A stretch of DNA of 40,583 bases from Fidelibacterota bacterium (GTDB lineage Bacteria > Pseudomonadota > Alphaproteobacteria > Rhodospirillales > Rhodospirillaceae): the NCBI GenBank assembly GCA_945903705.1, contig CAMDOZ010000010.1, forward strand, positions 1 through 40,583, written 5' to 3'. Positions 24,846 to 36,084 of this stretch are shown here, piece by piece. A program made the position numbers and the translations under genes. A model generated the notes under the pieces. It did not search any database. It was not told where the DNA came from and saw nothing but the letters and a program-made list of their open reading frames with translations. Position 1 is the first letter of the stretch. Each line of letters opens with the position of its first letter.

Positions 24846-26447
24846 TTAGGACGCTTGTGCGAGATCGTCGCCGGCCAGCGCCTTGTCCAGCAGTCCGACT
24901 GATTCCGCAACGCCATATAAAGCAATGAAGGAGCCCATGCGCGGGCCTTGCTCCTGGCCGAGGAGCACCTGATAGAGGGCCTTGAACCAGTCCCGGAGCG
25001 AGCCAAATGCCTCCGGATAGCGTTTGCCGATTTCGTACACGACCGTCTGCAGGCCTTCTGGCGTCGGCGCATCTCTGTAACCCGCAAGAGCCTCGCGGAG
25101 ATCGACGAAGGCCTGGCGCTCGGCTGCTTCGATCTTACGGTAGACCTTCGCCGGCTTCACGAAGTCCTTGTAGTAGGCGATGGCGTGTTTCACGAGACGA
25201 TCGAGCAAGGGCGCGCTTTCGGGCGTGGCGCCCGGCACGAAGCGCGAGATGTAGTGCCATAGCACGGCCGGATTCTCGGAGTGGGCGACGCTCGCGAGAT
25301 TCAGAAGCATGCTGAAGCCGACATGCACAGTGTCCTGGGGTGGACGGCCGCCGTGAATGTGCCAGGCCGGATTGTCAAGCTTCGCTTTGTCTTCTTCGTT
25401 CGGATACTTCTCGAGGAAGTCGAGATATTCGTCGACCGTCTTCGGGATCACGTCGAAGAACAGGCGCTTGGCGGTCTTCGGCTTCTGGTACATGAACAGC
25501 GAGAGGCTTTCCGCCGGCGCGTACTTCAGCCAGTCCTCCACCGCGAGGCCGTTGCCTTTCGACTTCGAGATCTTCTGGCCTTCCTCGTCGTTGAATAGCT
25601 CGTAGGTGAGATTGAGAGGCGGCGTACCACCGAGGATTCGGCAGATGCGGCTCGAGAGCTTGACGGAATCGATCAAGTCCTTGCCAGACATTTCATAGTC
25701 GACACCCAGCGCGTACCAGCGCATGGCCCAGTCGACCTTCCACTGCAGTTTGCAGTGTCCACCGGTGACGGGAACCCGCACGTCCTTTCCGTCCTCGTCC
25801 TTATAGACGATCGTACCGCTCGCGAGATCGCGCTCGACGATCGGCACCTGGAGAACGACGCCCGTCTTCGAGCAGAGGGGCAGGAACGGTGAGTAGGTCG
25901 CACGGCGTTCGGGCCCGAGCGTCGGCAGGATGACCTCGATCACCTCGTCGTATTTTTCCAAAACCCGCCGCAGCGCGTCATCGAACGCGCCGGACTTATA
26001 CATCTCGGTCGAGCTCTTGAATTCATACTCGAAGCCGAAGGAATCGAGGAAGGCGCGCAGGCGCGCGTTATTGTGGGCGCCGAAGCTGTCATGGGTCCCA
26101 AAAGGGTCGGGCACGCTGGTGACGGGCTTGCCCAGGTGCTGGCGCACCATATCCTGGTTGGGCACGTTGTCTGGCACCTTGCGCAGGCCGTCCATGTCGT
26201 CGGAGAAGGTGAACATCCGTGTTTTTACAGCGGGCGTCAGCAGCTCGAACGCCTTGCGGACCATGGTGGTACGGACGACCTCGCCGAAGGTGCCGATATG
26301 CGGCAGGCCCGAGGGGCCGTAGCCGGTTTCAAACAGGACGTAGCCCTTTTTCGGAATAGCCGCCTTCAGGCGCTCGTCCCATAGGGCACGGGCTTCGACA
26401 AAGGGCCAGGCATTGCTGTGGCGGGCATGGGCGGCAAGGTCGGTCAT
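24846..26447 (-). CDS. lysK: Lysine-tRNA ligase, class I
   Basis: A 533-residue class I lysyl-tRNA synthetase, which charges tRNA-Lys. The class I signatures are present: LPHIGTFGE (HIGH-like) at 48-56 and KISKSKG (KMSKS) at 292-298. Two cysteines near 192-232 ([15 protein letters not shown]) are usual in this family. Most bacteria use an unrelated class II enzyme; the class I type is found in archaea and many alphaproteobacteria. The ATG at 26447 is chosen because [16 protein letters not shown] is the usual start; an in-frame codon 60 bases earlier lies in promoter DNA. It diverges from the hydrolase gene. Confidence 0.95.
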   Translation of the reverse strand: MTDLAAHARHSNAWPFVEARALWDERLKAAIPKKGYVLFETGYGPSGLPHIGTFGEVVRTTMVRKAFELLTPAVKTRMFTFSDDMDGLRKVPDNVPNQDMVRQHLGKPVTSVPDPFGTHDSFGAHNNARLRAFLDSFGFEYEFKSSTEMYKSGAFDDALRRVLEKYDEVIEVILPTLGPERRATYSPFLPLCSKTGVVLQVPIVERDLASGTIVYKDEDGKDVRVPVTGGHCKLQWKVDWAMRWYALGVDYEMSGKDLIDSVKLSSRICRILGGTPPLNLTYELFNDEEGQKISKSKGNGLAVEDWLKYAPAESLSLFMYQKPKTAKRLFFDVIPKTVDEYLDFLEKYPNEEDKAKLDNPAWHIHGGRPPQDTVHVGFSMLLNLASVAHSENPAVLWHYISRFVPGATPESAPLLDRLVKHAIAYYKDFVKPAKVYRKIEAAERQAFVDLREALAGYRDAPTPEGLQTVVYEIGKRYPEAFGSLRDWFKALYQVLLGQEQGPRMGSFIALYGVAESVGLLDKALAGDDLAQAS

Positions 26448-26642
26448 GATCTCGGGCGTAAGATATAGGGAACAACTAAAGACAAGGCGGGGCCTTAGTA
26501 CCGGCAATTTTCGGTAGGGTCACCCCTTTCAAGGGGATAACCGGAGGTTTTGAGTCGCACGAATCCTCGATTTCGCCGTTCTGTCTTTGGCTATAACCGT
26601 ATGGAACCGGCATTCTGGGCTCTGAGCAATGGCTTTTGTCCC

Positions 26643-27611
26643 ATGGACACCACCCCTTTGATTGCCTCGGCGCCCGCATTGGACGCGCGATTCCTGGAGC
26701 CTGCGGGCTTCCAGTGGGGCCATTTCACCGCCCGTGATGGCGCGCGCCTGAGATGGGGTCACCTTCCCGCCGGCGGGTCGTCAAAAGACTGCATCCTTGT
26801 CGGCGGCTTCCTCGAGTTCATCGAGAAGTACTTCGAAGTGGTGCGCGACTTTCACGCGCGCGGCTTCAACGTCTGGTGCCTCGACTGGCGGGGCCAAGGC
26901 CGTTCGGTCCGCACAGGCGCCACAAAACCGACCGCCCGCCTCTTTGAACGCGACGCCGAAGAGCTCGCGCAGTTCATCTCGACCATGTCGCCGCGGGCGC
27001 ACAAGCGCCTACTCGTCGGCCACTCCATGGGAGGCGCGATCTCGCTCCTGATGCTTCGCCATCATCCAGCGGCGGTCGACGCGGCGGCACTTTCGGCGCC
27101 CATGCTCGAGATCAACACCGGCAACGCGCCGCGGTGGGCCGCGCGTTTGCTCGCGCGCGTGATGACACTCCTTGGCCGGGGTAACGATTTCGTGCCTGGC
27201 GCAGGCGCGTGGCCAAATCTCGCGCCGCGGTTTCCGCCGGGGATGAGCCGCGTGTCCAACGACCCCGTGCGAAGCAAGCTCATGGATGCCTGGTTTGGCG
27301 CGTTCGAGGATCTGCGGGTGGATGGACCGACGCACGCCTGGCTGAGCGCGGCCTTCGCCCTCACGTCCGCGACTCAAGGCGCGAATTTTCTCAGGCACAT
27401 TCAGACCCCGATCCTGATGGGCAGCGCCGGTCACGATCTTCTCGTCGACCCGGCGGCGCACTTGAGGGCCGCAACGCTGCTCCCCAATTGCCGGCTGGTC
27501 ACATTTGACGCCGCGAAACATGAACTCTTCCACGAAACCGATGCGGTGCGGGAGCGCTGGTTCGGCGCCATCGACGCCTTCATCGGCGAGCACATCCGGC
27601 CGGCGCCCTAA
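26643..27611 (+). CDS. Alpha/beta hydrolase, lysophospholipase-like
   Basis: A 322-residue alpha/beta hydrolase of the serine lipase/lysophospholipase group (PldB-like). The nucleophile elbow VGHSMGG places Ser128; the likely acid is Asp265 in GSAGHDLLVD and the base His293 in AAKHELFHE. The oxyanion strand GGFLEF and the DWRGQGRS motif fit the family. There is no signal peptide. The start is uncertain: the frame is open back to a TTG at 26550 with GGAGG only two bases upstream, and an ATG at 26601 is also possible; 26643 fits the usual N-terminus best. The stop overlaps the start of the glucosidase gene by one base. Confidence 0.88.
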   Translation: MDTTPLIASAPALDARFLEPAGFQWGHFTARDGARLRWGHLPAGGSSKDCILVGGFLEFIEKYFEVVRDFHARGFNVWCLDWRGQGRSVRTGATKPTARLFERDAEELAQFISTMSPRAHKRLLVGHSMGGAISLLMLRHHPAAVDAAALSAPMLEINTGNAPRWAARLLARVMTLLGRGNDFVPGAGAWPNLAPRFPPGMSRVSNDPVRSKLMDAWFGAFEDLRVDGPTHAWLSAAFALTSATQGANFLRHIQTPILMGSAGHDLLVDPAAHLRAATLLPNCRLVTFDAAKHELFHETDAVRERWFGAIDAFIGEHIRPAP

Positions 27612-29209
27612 TGGTTTCCTCGCCCGATCCCCGCTGGTGGCAGAGCGGCATCGTCTATCAGGTCTATCCCCGCTCGTTTCAGGACAGCAACGGCGACGGC
27701 ATCGGCGATCTCAAAGGCGTCATCGCGCGGCTCGACTATCTTGTCTGGCTGGGAGTCGACGCGCTCTGGCTTTCGCCGGTCTATCCGTCACCCATGGCCG
27801 ACTTCGGTTACGACGTCTCGAATTACGTCGACATCGATCCAATCTTCGGTTCGCTGAAGGACTTCGACCGCCTCGTCGCGGAAGCGCAGAAGCGCGGTCT
27901 CAAGGTCATCATGGACTATGTGCCGAACCACACCTCGGAGGCGCATCCCTGGTTCGTGGAAAGCCGCGGCTCCGTCACCTCCGCAAAGCGTGACTGGTAT
28001 GTCTGGCGCGACGCCGCGCCCGGAGGCGGTCCGCCCAACAATTGGCTGTCGGAGTTCGGCGGGTCGGCGTGGACCTGGGATGATGCGACGGGCCAGTACT
28101 ACTATCACGCCTACCTGCCGCAGCAACCGGACCTCAACTGGCGCAACCCGGCCGTCCGCGCGGCCATGTACGACATCCTGCATTTCTGGTTCGCGCGCGG
28201 GGTTGACGGTTTTCGCATCGATACGGTGCACCACCTGTTCGAAGAACCGTCGCTCGCCGACAATCCAGCGAACCCGGATTTCACCCCCGGCATGGCGCCG
28301 ACCCTGGCGCTGGACCGCCGGCATCAATACGACCAGCCCGAGGTGCATGACGCCCTGAAAGAGATGCGCGCGATTGCCGATACCTATGGCGAGCGTGTTC
28401 TCATCGGCGAGGTCTATCTGCCCCTGGACCGGATCGTGACCTACTACGGCGCGGATCTCACGGGCGTGCACCTGCCGTTCAACTTCCATCTCATCGGCGC
28501 CGCGTGGCAGGCCAAGGTGTTGGCCGACTTGATCACGCGTTACGAAGCGCTGCTGCCGGACAGCGCCTGGCCCAATTGGGTGCTGGGGAACCATGATCGC
28601 GCCCGGGTTGCGAGCCGGGTCGGCCCCAAGGCCGCCCGCACCGCCGCCATGCTGCTGCTCACACTGCGCGGCACGCCCACGCTTTATTATGGCGACGAAA
28701 TCGGCATGACCGACGGCGCCATCCCGCCGGAGAAAGTGCAGGATCCGTGGGAAAAGCGGGTGCCGGGGTTCGGATTTGGCCGCGATCCGGTGCGCACGCC
28801 CATGGCCTGGACCGCGGAACCTGGCGCCGGGTTCACAACGGGAGAGCCCTGGTTACCGCTGAACGACATCGCGTCTCGCAACGTCGCAGCGCAGCAAACA
28901 CAGAAGAGCTCCCTGCTCGCGCTTTACCGTGCGCTGATCGCAACGCGACGGAAGGAACCCGCCCTCAGCATTGGCGCCTATGGAAAGGTGGAAGCCCGCG
29001 GAGACGTGCTGGTCTACGAGCGCCATCACGGCGCACGCCGATTGGCCGTCATCCTGAATCTTGCAGATTCCGCCGTCTATACGCCGCTCGAGGGCGCAGG
29101 CGCGCCGCTCCTGAGCACCTACCTTGACGAATCGCACGAAAGCGTCGGCCCGCTGATCCGCCTCCGGCCTCACGAGGGACTCATCGTCGAGGTTTCCCGA
29201 GAGGCGTGA
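27611..29209 (+). CDS. GH13 alpha-glucosidase / oligo-1,6-glucosidase
   Basis: A 532-residue cytoplasmic glycoside hydrolase of family 13. The three catalytic acids are present: nucleophile Asp204 in GFRIDTVHH, acid/base Glu267 in LIGEVY and Asp329 in LGNHDRAR. The N-terminal WWQSGIVYQVYPRSFQDSNGDGIGDL is typical of alpha-glucosidases and oligo-1,6-glucosidases, as is the DYVPNHTS motif. Such enzymes split alpha-linked glucose from maltose, isomaltose, sucrose or trehalose; linkage cannot be fixed. The ATG overlaps the stop of the hydrolase gene, and the next gene begins within about 60 bases. No sugar transporter or regulator lies next to it. Confidence 0.93.
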   Translation: MVSSPDPRWWQSGIVYQVYPRSFQDSNGDGIGDLKGVIARLDYLVWLGVDALWLSPVYPSPMADFGYDVSNYVDIDPIFGSLKDFDRLVAEAQKRGLKVIMDYVPNHTSEAHPWFVESRGSVTSAKRDWYVWRDAAPGGGPPNNWLSEFGGSAWTWDDATGQYYYHAYLPQQPDLNWRNPAVRAAMYDILHFWFARGVDGFRIDTVHHLFEEPSLADNPANPDFTPGMAPTLALDRRHQYDQPEVHDALKEMRAIADTYGERVLIGEVYLPLDRIVTYYGADLTGVHLPFNFHLIGAAWQAKVLADLITRYEALLPDSAWPNWVLGNHDRARVASRVGPKAARTAAMLLLTLRGTPTLYYGDEIGMTDGAIPPEKVQDPWEKRVPGFGFGRDPVRTPMAWTAEPGAGFTTGEPWLPLNDIASRNVAAQQTQKSSLLALYRALIATRRKEPALSIGAYGKVEARGDVLVYERHHGARRLAVILNLADSAVYTPLEGAGAPLLSTYLDESHESVGPLIRLRPHEGLIVEVSREA

Positions 29210-29271
29210 GCGGCGCAAGGCGGGCGGCGCTTGCGTCCGCTGCGAACTGCGGGTACTGGTCGCTTCTTCCC

Positions 29272-32043
29272 ATGACCGCACCCTCCGTCACCGTCCTTAC
29301 GCCTCGCCGCATCCTGCTTCCCGATGCGCCGGTGATCGCGGCTGAGTGGACCAGTGCGGCGATCCTCGACACCAGCGGCGAGATTTCCACGAAACCCGTC
29401 GCGCGGGCCGGCCAGCAGATGTCCACGGCGCGCCCAATCTTGTGTCATGCGCCGGCGACGGCGGCGCGTCTCAAGACGGACCGCTTCCCCGCGCATGACG
29501 CGCTCGAACTTTTCGCCTTCGTGCGGCCGGCGGCCTTTTGTCTTCCCACCATCGCCGGCCTCGCCGCAGTTCTCGGTTTGCCGGCTCCGCGCACCCTCGA
29601 GGACAAACCGGAGACGCTGCTGCGCGCCGTGCGCGCGCTGCTCGAAGAGCTGACGAGGATCGGTGACCTTGAAGCCAAGACCCTCGGTGCGATGGCCGGC
29701 GCCATGGCGCGCGGCGGTTGGGCCTGGGGCCCGAGCGTGCTTGCCGCCCTCGGCGGCGATCCCAACGCCGCGCGCGGCTTCGGCCCCGCCGCGGGTCTTC
29801 GCGTATGGCTCGACCTGCCCGAGTGGGAAGAACGCGCGCCGCCGGCGCCGCCGGGGAGCAAACCGGTTCCGGCGGCAGAGGCCGAGGCGCGCCTCGAACG
29901 GCTTCTCGGCGGCAGTGCCGAGGCCCGGCCGACGCAGCGCGACTATACGCGCCTCGTTACCGAAGCCTTCCAACCCCGCGGCGCTTCCAACCAGCCGCTG
30001 CTCGTGCTTGCGGAAGCGGGGACCGGCACCGGCAAGACCCTGGGCTATGTGGCGCCTGCGAGCGTCTGGGCGGAACAGAACGAAGGCGCGGTGTGGCTCT
30101 CGACCTTCACGCGTAACCTCCAGCGCCAGTTGGATCAGGAACTCGACCGGCTGCACCCCGACCCGGACGAGAAAAAGCGCCGCGTGGTGATCCGCAAGGG
30201 CCGCGAGAACTACATGTGTCTCCTGAGCTACGAGGAAGCGCTGAACCGGCTCGGCGCGCAGCCTTATGACGCCGTCGCTCTCGGCCTGGTCGCGCGCTGG
30301 GTCGGCGCGACACGCAGCGGCGACATGGTCGGCGGTGATCTACCGGGCTGGCTGCCGGAGGTCCTGGGCCGGGACAAAGTCGTCGGCCTCGCCGACCGCC
30401 GGGGCGAATGCATCTACGCCGCGTGCAATCACTATCAGAAGTGTTTTGTCGAGCGCACGGTGCGGCGCGCGCGCTACGCCGATATCGTGGTGGCGAACCA
30501 TGCCCTCGTCATGGCGCAAGCCGCCTTGGGCGGCATCGACGACGCCCTTCGCCCGACGCGCTACGTCTTCGACGAAGGCCATCATATTTTCGAAGCTGCG
30601 GACTCCGCCTTTTCGGCGCATTTCACCGGGCTCGAGGCGGCCGATCTGCGGCGGTGGCTTCTAGGCGCGGAAGGCAACGCCAAGCGCAGCCGCGCCCGCG
30701 GGCTGAAACGCCGCTGCGAAGACTTGATCGCGTGCGGCACCGGCGACGACTTTGGCCTCGCCAACGCCGTCGAAGAGGCGCTCGACGCCGCGCGAGCGCT
30801 GCCGAGCCAAGGCTGGCGTAACCGTGTGAAGGACGGCGCGCCGCAGGGCCCCTCGGAAAAATTCCTGACCCTCGTGCGCCGGCAGGTCATCGCCCGCGGC
30901 GACACGGCCTCGCCTTACTCGCTCGAAGCCGAAACCACGCCGCTTGTGGAAGGCCTTGCCGAAGCGGCTGACGATCTGGCGACCGCACTCACACGCCTGG
31001 ATGCGCCGCTGCGCCGGCTCATTTCGGGCTTCACCGCCAAGCTCAACAAGGATGCGGGTATCCTCGACACCTCGATGCGCCAGCGCCTCGAGGCCGTGAT
31101 CCGCACCCTCGAACATCGGGGCGCCATGCAGGTGACGGCATGGCGCGGCATGGTGAAGTCGCTGAGAGAGACGACACCGCAGGAGTTCGTGGATTGGTTC
31201 AATATCGAACGCATCGACGGGCACGACGTCGACGTCGGACTCAACCGGCATTGGATCGATCCGACCCTGCCGTTCGCAAGAGCGCTCGCCGACCACGCCC
31301 ACGGCATCGTGGTCACGTCCGCGACCATGCTGACCGGGGAAACCGACGAAGCGGAGCAATGGACGCACGCTGAACAACGGGTCGGCGCATGGCACCTTTC
31401 GGCGCCGGTGGCGCGGGCGTCATTGGCCTCGCCGTTCAACTACGTCGAGAATACGCGCGTCATCGTGGTCACCGACGTACGCAAGGACGATCTCAAACAG
31501 GTCGCCTCCGCCTACCGCGAGCTGTTCATGGCCGCAAACGGCGGCGCGCTCGGCCTGTTCACGGCGATCTCGCGCCTCAGGGAAGTGCACGGCCACATCT
31601 GCGCGCCGATGGATGAGGCCGGCATCCCGCTCTACGCCCAGCACGTGGACGCCATGGATACCTCGACCCTTGTCGACATCTTCCGCGCCGAGGAAGACGC
31701 CTGCCTCCTTGGGACGGACGCCGTTCGGGAGGGCGTCGACGTGCCGGGCCGCTCGTTGCGCCTCGTTGTGTTCGACCGCGTGCCCTGGCCGCGTCCGGAT
31801 ATCCTGCACAAAGCCCGCCGCACCGCGCACGGAAAGAAGGGCTACGACGACGCCATTACGCGGCTTCGCCTGAAGCAGGCGTTCGGGCGCCTGATCCGGC
31901 GCGAGACCGACCGCGGCGTATTCGTACTCCTCGATCCCATGATGCCAACGCGCCTCTGCACGGCGTTTCCGCCCGGCGTGACGGTATCGCGCGTCGGCCT
32001 CGCGGAAGCCGCGGCGATGGTCCGGGAATTTCTGAGTCCTTAG
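29272..32043 (+). CDS. DinG/XPD-type ATP-dependent DNA helicase with iron-sulfur cluster
   Basis: A 923-residue superfamily 2 helicase. Walker A is EAGTGTGKT with Lys255; the Walker B DEGH box is at 434-437. Between them lie four cysteines (316, 380, 385 and 391, in YMCLL and GECIYAACNHYQKC) placed as the 4Fe-4S ligands of XPD/DinG helicases. The C-terminal half carries the second RecA-like domain with SATM, TDAVREGVDVPG and a QAFGRLIRRETDRG motif. It also has about 200 N-terminal residues of unknown role. A GTG at 29206 overlaps the glucosidase stop, but the ATG at 29272 fits the family start better. It probably unwinds 5'-3' in repair or replication; the role is inferred. Confidence 0.9.
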   Translation: MTAPSVTVLTPRRILLPDAPVIAAEWTSAAILDTSGEISTKPVARAGQQMSTARPILCHAPATAARLKTDRFPAHDALELFAFVRPAAFCLPTIAGLAAVLGLPAPRTLEDKPETLLRAVRALLEELTRIGDLEAKTLGAMAGAMARGGWAWGPSVLAALGGDPNAARGFGPAAGLRVWLDLPEWEERAPPAPPGSKPVPAAEAEARLERLLGGSAEARPTQRDYTRLVTEAFQPRGASNQPLLVLAEAGTGTGKTLGYVAPASVWAEQNEGAVWLSTFTRNLQRQLDQELDRLHPDPDEKKRRVVIRKGRENYMCLLSYEEALNRLGAQPYDAVALGLVARWVGATRSGDMVGGDLPGWLPEVLGRDKVVGLADRRGECIYAACNHYQKCFVERTVRRARYADIVVANHALVMAQAALGGIDDALRPTRYVFDEGHHIFEAADSAFSAHFTGLEAADLRRWLLGAEGNAKRSRARGLKRRCEDLIACGTGDDFGLANAVEEALDAARALPSQGWRNRVKDGAPQGPSEKFLTLVRRQVIARGDTASPYSLEAETTPLVEGLAEAADDLATALTRLDAPLRRLISGFTAKLNKDAGILDTSMRQRLEAVIRTLEHRGAMQVTAWRGMVKSLRETTPQEFVDWFNIERIDGHDVDVGLNRHWIDPTLPFARALADHAHGIVVTSATMLTGETDEAEQWTHAEQRVGAWHLSAPVARASLASPFNYVENTRVIVVTDVRKDDLKQVASAYRELFMAANGGALGLFTAISRLREVHGHICAPMDEAGIPLYAQHVDAMDTSTLVDIFRAEEDACLLGTDAVREGVDVPGRSLRLVVFDRVPWPRPDILHKARRTAHGKKGYDDAITRLRLKQAFGRLIRRETDRGVFVLLDPMMPTRLCTAFPPGVTVSRVGLAEAAAMVREFLSP

Positions 32044-32954
32044 GCCGGCTTGCGCGTTTCCCGCAAACGTACGAGGGCGTGCATGGCCGTGTTCAGTGGC
32101 GTCGGCACACCGTGCCGCTGACCCTGCGCGGCAATATACCCGTTGAGAGAGTCGATCTCCGTCAGCTTGCCTTTGGCGAGATCCTGGTAGGTCGACGACA
32201 AGGTCGCCGGCATCGAGGGGCCCAGCTTCAAGACACGGTCCTTAATATCGGCGGGATCGAGAATGATGCCTTTGGCCTTTGCCACGGCGATGCACTCGTC
32301 GACGATTATCATCATGTTCTGGACGGCGCCCGGATCACTCACGAGCGTACCGTAGGAACAAGCCGTCAACGCGCACTGAGCGTTGTAGGTACAGTTCATG
32401 ATCAACTTCGTCCACATTTGCTGCGGCAAGGCCGCACTTATCGTGCAGGGCATACCGGCGGCCGTGAACATTTCGGCGATAGCCTTCAGAAGAGATTCGG
32501 GAAAGTCGCCACCGATCACAAGTTCGCCGCGCCCGGTGTGCTTTACGACCCCCGGCTGCGGCACCGAAGCGGCGACGTATACGGCGGCCGAGATGACGTC
32601 GAAGCCCAACTCCTCCTTGATGCGATCAGCATTGTCGACACCGTTTTGCATGCTGATCATCACGGCATCCGTGTTCATCTGCGCTTTGGCCTCGCGGGCC
32701 GCGCTGACGGTATCGAGCGTCTTCACGCAGAGAAGAACGAGGTCAGCGCCCTTCACCGCACTCATGTCGGCGGTCGCCTTCACGCGCACCGTTTCCTTGA
32801 AGGTCGTGGTATCGAGGAAAAGACCGTTATTGTTGATAGCGTCCACATGGGCCGGCCGGGCAATCAAGGTGATGGGCACGCCGGCGCGCGCAAGCAGTCC
32901 GCCATAGTACGATCCGACTGCTCCAGCTCCGACGGCAACTACGTTCTTGAACAT
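32040..32954 (-). CDS. panE: 2-dehydropantoate 2-reductase family protein
   Basis: A 304-residue NADP-dependent dehydrogenase of the PanE/ApbA family, which reduces ketopantoate to pantoate in coenzyme A synthesis. The nucleotide-binding VAVGAGAVGSYYGGLLARAG motif opens the protein, followed by LLCVKTLDT, the SMQNGVDN motif and a C-terminal helical domain with WTKLIMNCTYNAQCALT carrying the family's key Lys. The ATG at 32954 is preceded by GGGAGAGG; a longer frame upstream is Arg/His-rich and shadows the next gene. Paralogues with other keto-acid substrates exist, so the exact reaction is less certain than the family. It follows the unknown membrane-anchored gene by 11 bases. Confidence 0.88.
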   Translation of the reverse strand: MFKNVVAVGAGAVGSYYGGLLARAGVPITLIARPAHVDAINNNGLFLDTTTFKETVRVKATADMSAVKGADLVLLCVKTLDTVSAAREAKAQMNTDAVMISMQNGVDNADRIKEELGFDVISAAVYVAASVPQPGVVKHTGRGELVIGGDFPESLLKAIAEMFTAAGMPCTISAALPQQMWTKLIMNCTYNAQCALTACSYGTLVSDPGAVQNMMIIVDECIAVAKAKGIILDPADIKDRVLKLGPSMPATLSSTYQDLAKGKLTEIDSLNGYIAAQGQRHGVPTPLNTAMHALVRLRETRKPA

Positions 32955-32965
32955 CGCCTCTCCCT

Positions 32966-33493
32966 TTACGACGCGAACCGGATGGTGACGGGACTTGTGC
33001 CGACCGCGGCCGGCGCGCGCGTGAGCCGCGCTTGGATGGACTGGCGATCGACGCAAGTGCCCTTGAAGTCGGTGGGCAGGTGCAGGTCCGCGAGCCCCGC
33101 GCGCGAAATGCGGATGGCGGTGACGGGACGAGCCTTGCCCCAGCTCACTTCGCGCTCCACGTCGACGAACACAATCGTCCAATACTCAGGCCGGTGCATC
33201 CAATGCAATTCCGCCTTACCGATATATTCAAAACCGAGGACCTCATCGACCTCTTTGTCCGTAAGGCCGTTGGTGAGCGCGCAGACCTTCTCCCACGGCC
33301 AGTCGGTCAGGGGGGCGAAGTTCAGCGTATCGGTGCCCTCCATCAGGGCAAAGCGCAGGTTGCGCTGAAAGACCAGTTCCTTACGCGACTCAGGCCCGCC
33401 GGTCCGCGTGTAGAGGAAATAGATGGTCGCCGGCGCCAGCGTGAAGATCGCAAGCAGCCCGAGGACTTTGAGAAAGGATTTCGAAGGTCCCAT
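32966..33493 (-). CDS. Unknown membrane-anchored protein
   Basis: A 175-residue protein with one N-terminal helix (about 9-28, VLGLLAIFTLAPATIYFLY) and an exported domain of about 145 residues that I do not recognise. The domain is rich in aromatic residues (LTDWPWEKVCALTNGL, WMHRPEYWTIVFVDVE) and has two cysteines. AGGGAGAA lies three bases before the ATG. It is followed by panE after 11 bases, so the two probably share a transcript; no functional link is evident. Confidence 0.8.
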   Translation of the reverse strand: MGPSKSFLKVLGLLAIFTLAPATIYFLYTRTGGPESRKELVFQRNLRFALMEGTDTLNFAPLTDWPWEKVCALTNGLTDKEVDEVLGFEYIGKAELHWMHRPEYWTIVFVDVEREVSWGKARPVTAIRISRAGLADLHLPTDFKGTCVDRQSIQARLTRAPAAVGTSPVTIRFAS

Positions 33494-33577
33494 GTATTCT
33501 CCCTAACTGACTTATAGCCCAGCAAGGGTTGGACGGTCTTTTCCGATTTGCGCATGGCAGGTGCTGCGAGAAAGCAA

Positions 33578-33606
33578 AAGGGCCGTACCAATCGGGTACG
33601 GCCCTT
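33578..33606 (-). terminator. Intrinsic terminator of groES-groEL
   Basis: A 12-bp perfect stem AAGGGCCGTACC (33578-33589) with GGTACGGCCCTT (33595-33606), 5-base loop. On the minus strand it is followed by TTTTGCTTT. It lies about 30 bases after the groEL stop. Confidence 0.9.
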
Positions 33607-33637
33607 CGCGTTCTTTCGACTTAAGCGAACGGACTCT

Positions 33638-35314
<1,677 letters not shown>

Positions 35315-35602
35315 CTATTCGATGATTCCCATCACGTCGGATTCCTTCATGATCAACAGCTCCTTGCCGTCGATCTTGACTTCCGTGCCCGACCACTTGC
35401 CGAACAAAATGCGATCGTTCTTCTTCACGTCGAGCGGCACGAGCTTGCCGGCTTCGTCGCGATTGCCCGAACCGACGGAAATCACTTTGCCTTCCATCGG
35501 CTTTTCCTGAGCGGTGTCAGGAATGATGATTCCGCCCTTGGTCTTAGTGTCGGATTCGACGCGCTCGACCAGGATCCGGTCATGCAATGGCCGAAATTTC
35601 AT
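35315..35602 (-). CDS. groS: 10-kDa co-chaperonin GroES
   Basis: A 95-residue GroES, the lid of the GroEL ring. [17 protein letters not shown], the mobile loop region [15 protein letters not shown] that contacts GroEL, and the closing [17 protein letters not shown] are typical. The start at 35602 matches the family; upstream in-frame codons fall in the 5' leader after the CIRCE element. GAGGATCGAG on the minus strand lies just before the ATG. The gene is the first of the groE operon. Confidence 0.98.
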   Translation of the reverse strand: MKFRPLHDRILVERVESDTKTKGGIIIPDTAQEKPMEGKVISVGSGNRDEAGKLVPLDVKKNDRILFGKWSGTEVKIDGKELLIMKESDVMGIIE

Positions 35603-35661
35603 CTCGATCCTCCATTTATCATATTGATTTTCAACGACTTTTCCCCCGGCCGGCACCGTTA

Positions 35662-35688
35662 TTAGCACTCAAGCCCGGTGAGTGCCAG
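35662..35688 (-). promoter_or_regulatory. CIRCE operator of the groE operon
   Basis: TTAGCACTC (35662-35670), nine-base spacer, GAGTGCCAG (35680-35688). Consensus CIRCE is TTAGCACTC-N9-GAGTGCTAA; the left arm is perfect and the right arm differs at two positions. The HrcA repressor binds such sites and releases groE on heat shock. It stands between the promoter and groES, in the transcribed leader. No hrcA gene is in the window. Confidence 0.95.
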
Positions 35689-35689
35689 C

Positions 35690-35718
35690 TAGGTAGCTAC
35701 CCGCCCCCCTCAAGTCAA
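35690..35718 (-). promoter_or_regulatory. Sigma-70-type promoter of groES-groEL
   Basis: On the minus strand the -35 element is TTGACT (35713-35718) and the -10 element TACCTA (35690-35695), with a 17-base spacer. The -10 lies directly beside the CIRCE element, so HrcA bound there would block initiation. Confidence 0.85.
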
Positions 35719-35759
35719 GGGCAGCGCCGGTGAAATAAGGCTTGGATTGGCGGAGACAA

Positions 35760-36074
35760 TCAGCCCCGATCGGGCCCCAGGAGCGGATGGGAGCGCTTGT
35801 CCCGATAGATGAAGTAGAGGTTGCGGCTATAGATCACCACACCGCCCAATTGGGCGATGACGAAGACGGGCTCCTCGATATAGACCGCGTAGACGAACGT
35901 CAGGATCCCGCCCACGAGGCTCAAGTGCCAGAAGGCCAGGGGAATGACGCTGCGCTTCAGGCGCTCGCTCGCGAACCATTGCACGAAAAAGCGCGAGCCA
36001 AAGGTCACCTGTCCGAGAAGCCCTAAGGACTTCATCAGGTTCATCGTCGCGAACCAACCCAGGAACCAGCTCAT
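35760..36074 (-). CDS. Small LAB_N-domain membrane protein
   Basis: A 104-residue membrane protein equal to the N-terminal domain of lipid A disaccharide synthase-like proteins (LAB_N). It has about three helices, and the GSRFFVQWFASERLKRSVIPLAFWHLS stretch, starting near residue 28, is characteristic. The family is often found next to polyprenol-phosphate glycosyltransferases. AGAGG lies seven bases before the ATG; an ATG at codon 12 is an alternative. It lies ten bases after the GT2 gene on the same strand, so the pair probably acts on one lipid-linked sugar. The specific role of the domain is not known. Confidence 0.88.
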   Translation of the reverse strand: MSWFLGWFATMNLMKSLGLLGQVTFGSRFFVQWFASERLKRSVIPLAFWHLSLVGGILTFVYAVYIEEPVFVIAQLGGVVIYSRNLYFIYRDKRSHPLLGPDRG

Positions 36075-36084
36075 CTTGAACCTC

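Noticed and set aside
26523..26536. CCCCTT/AAGGGG palindrome between lysK and the hydrolase gene
   Set aside because: Short, with a two-base loop and no known operator match; not enough to call a site.
32955..33182. N-terminal extension of panE
   Set aside because: It overlaps the end of the upstream gene in another frame and is Arg/His-rich; the ATG at 32954 has a strong GGGAGAGG site and starts at the nucleotide-binding strand.
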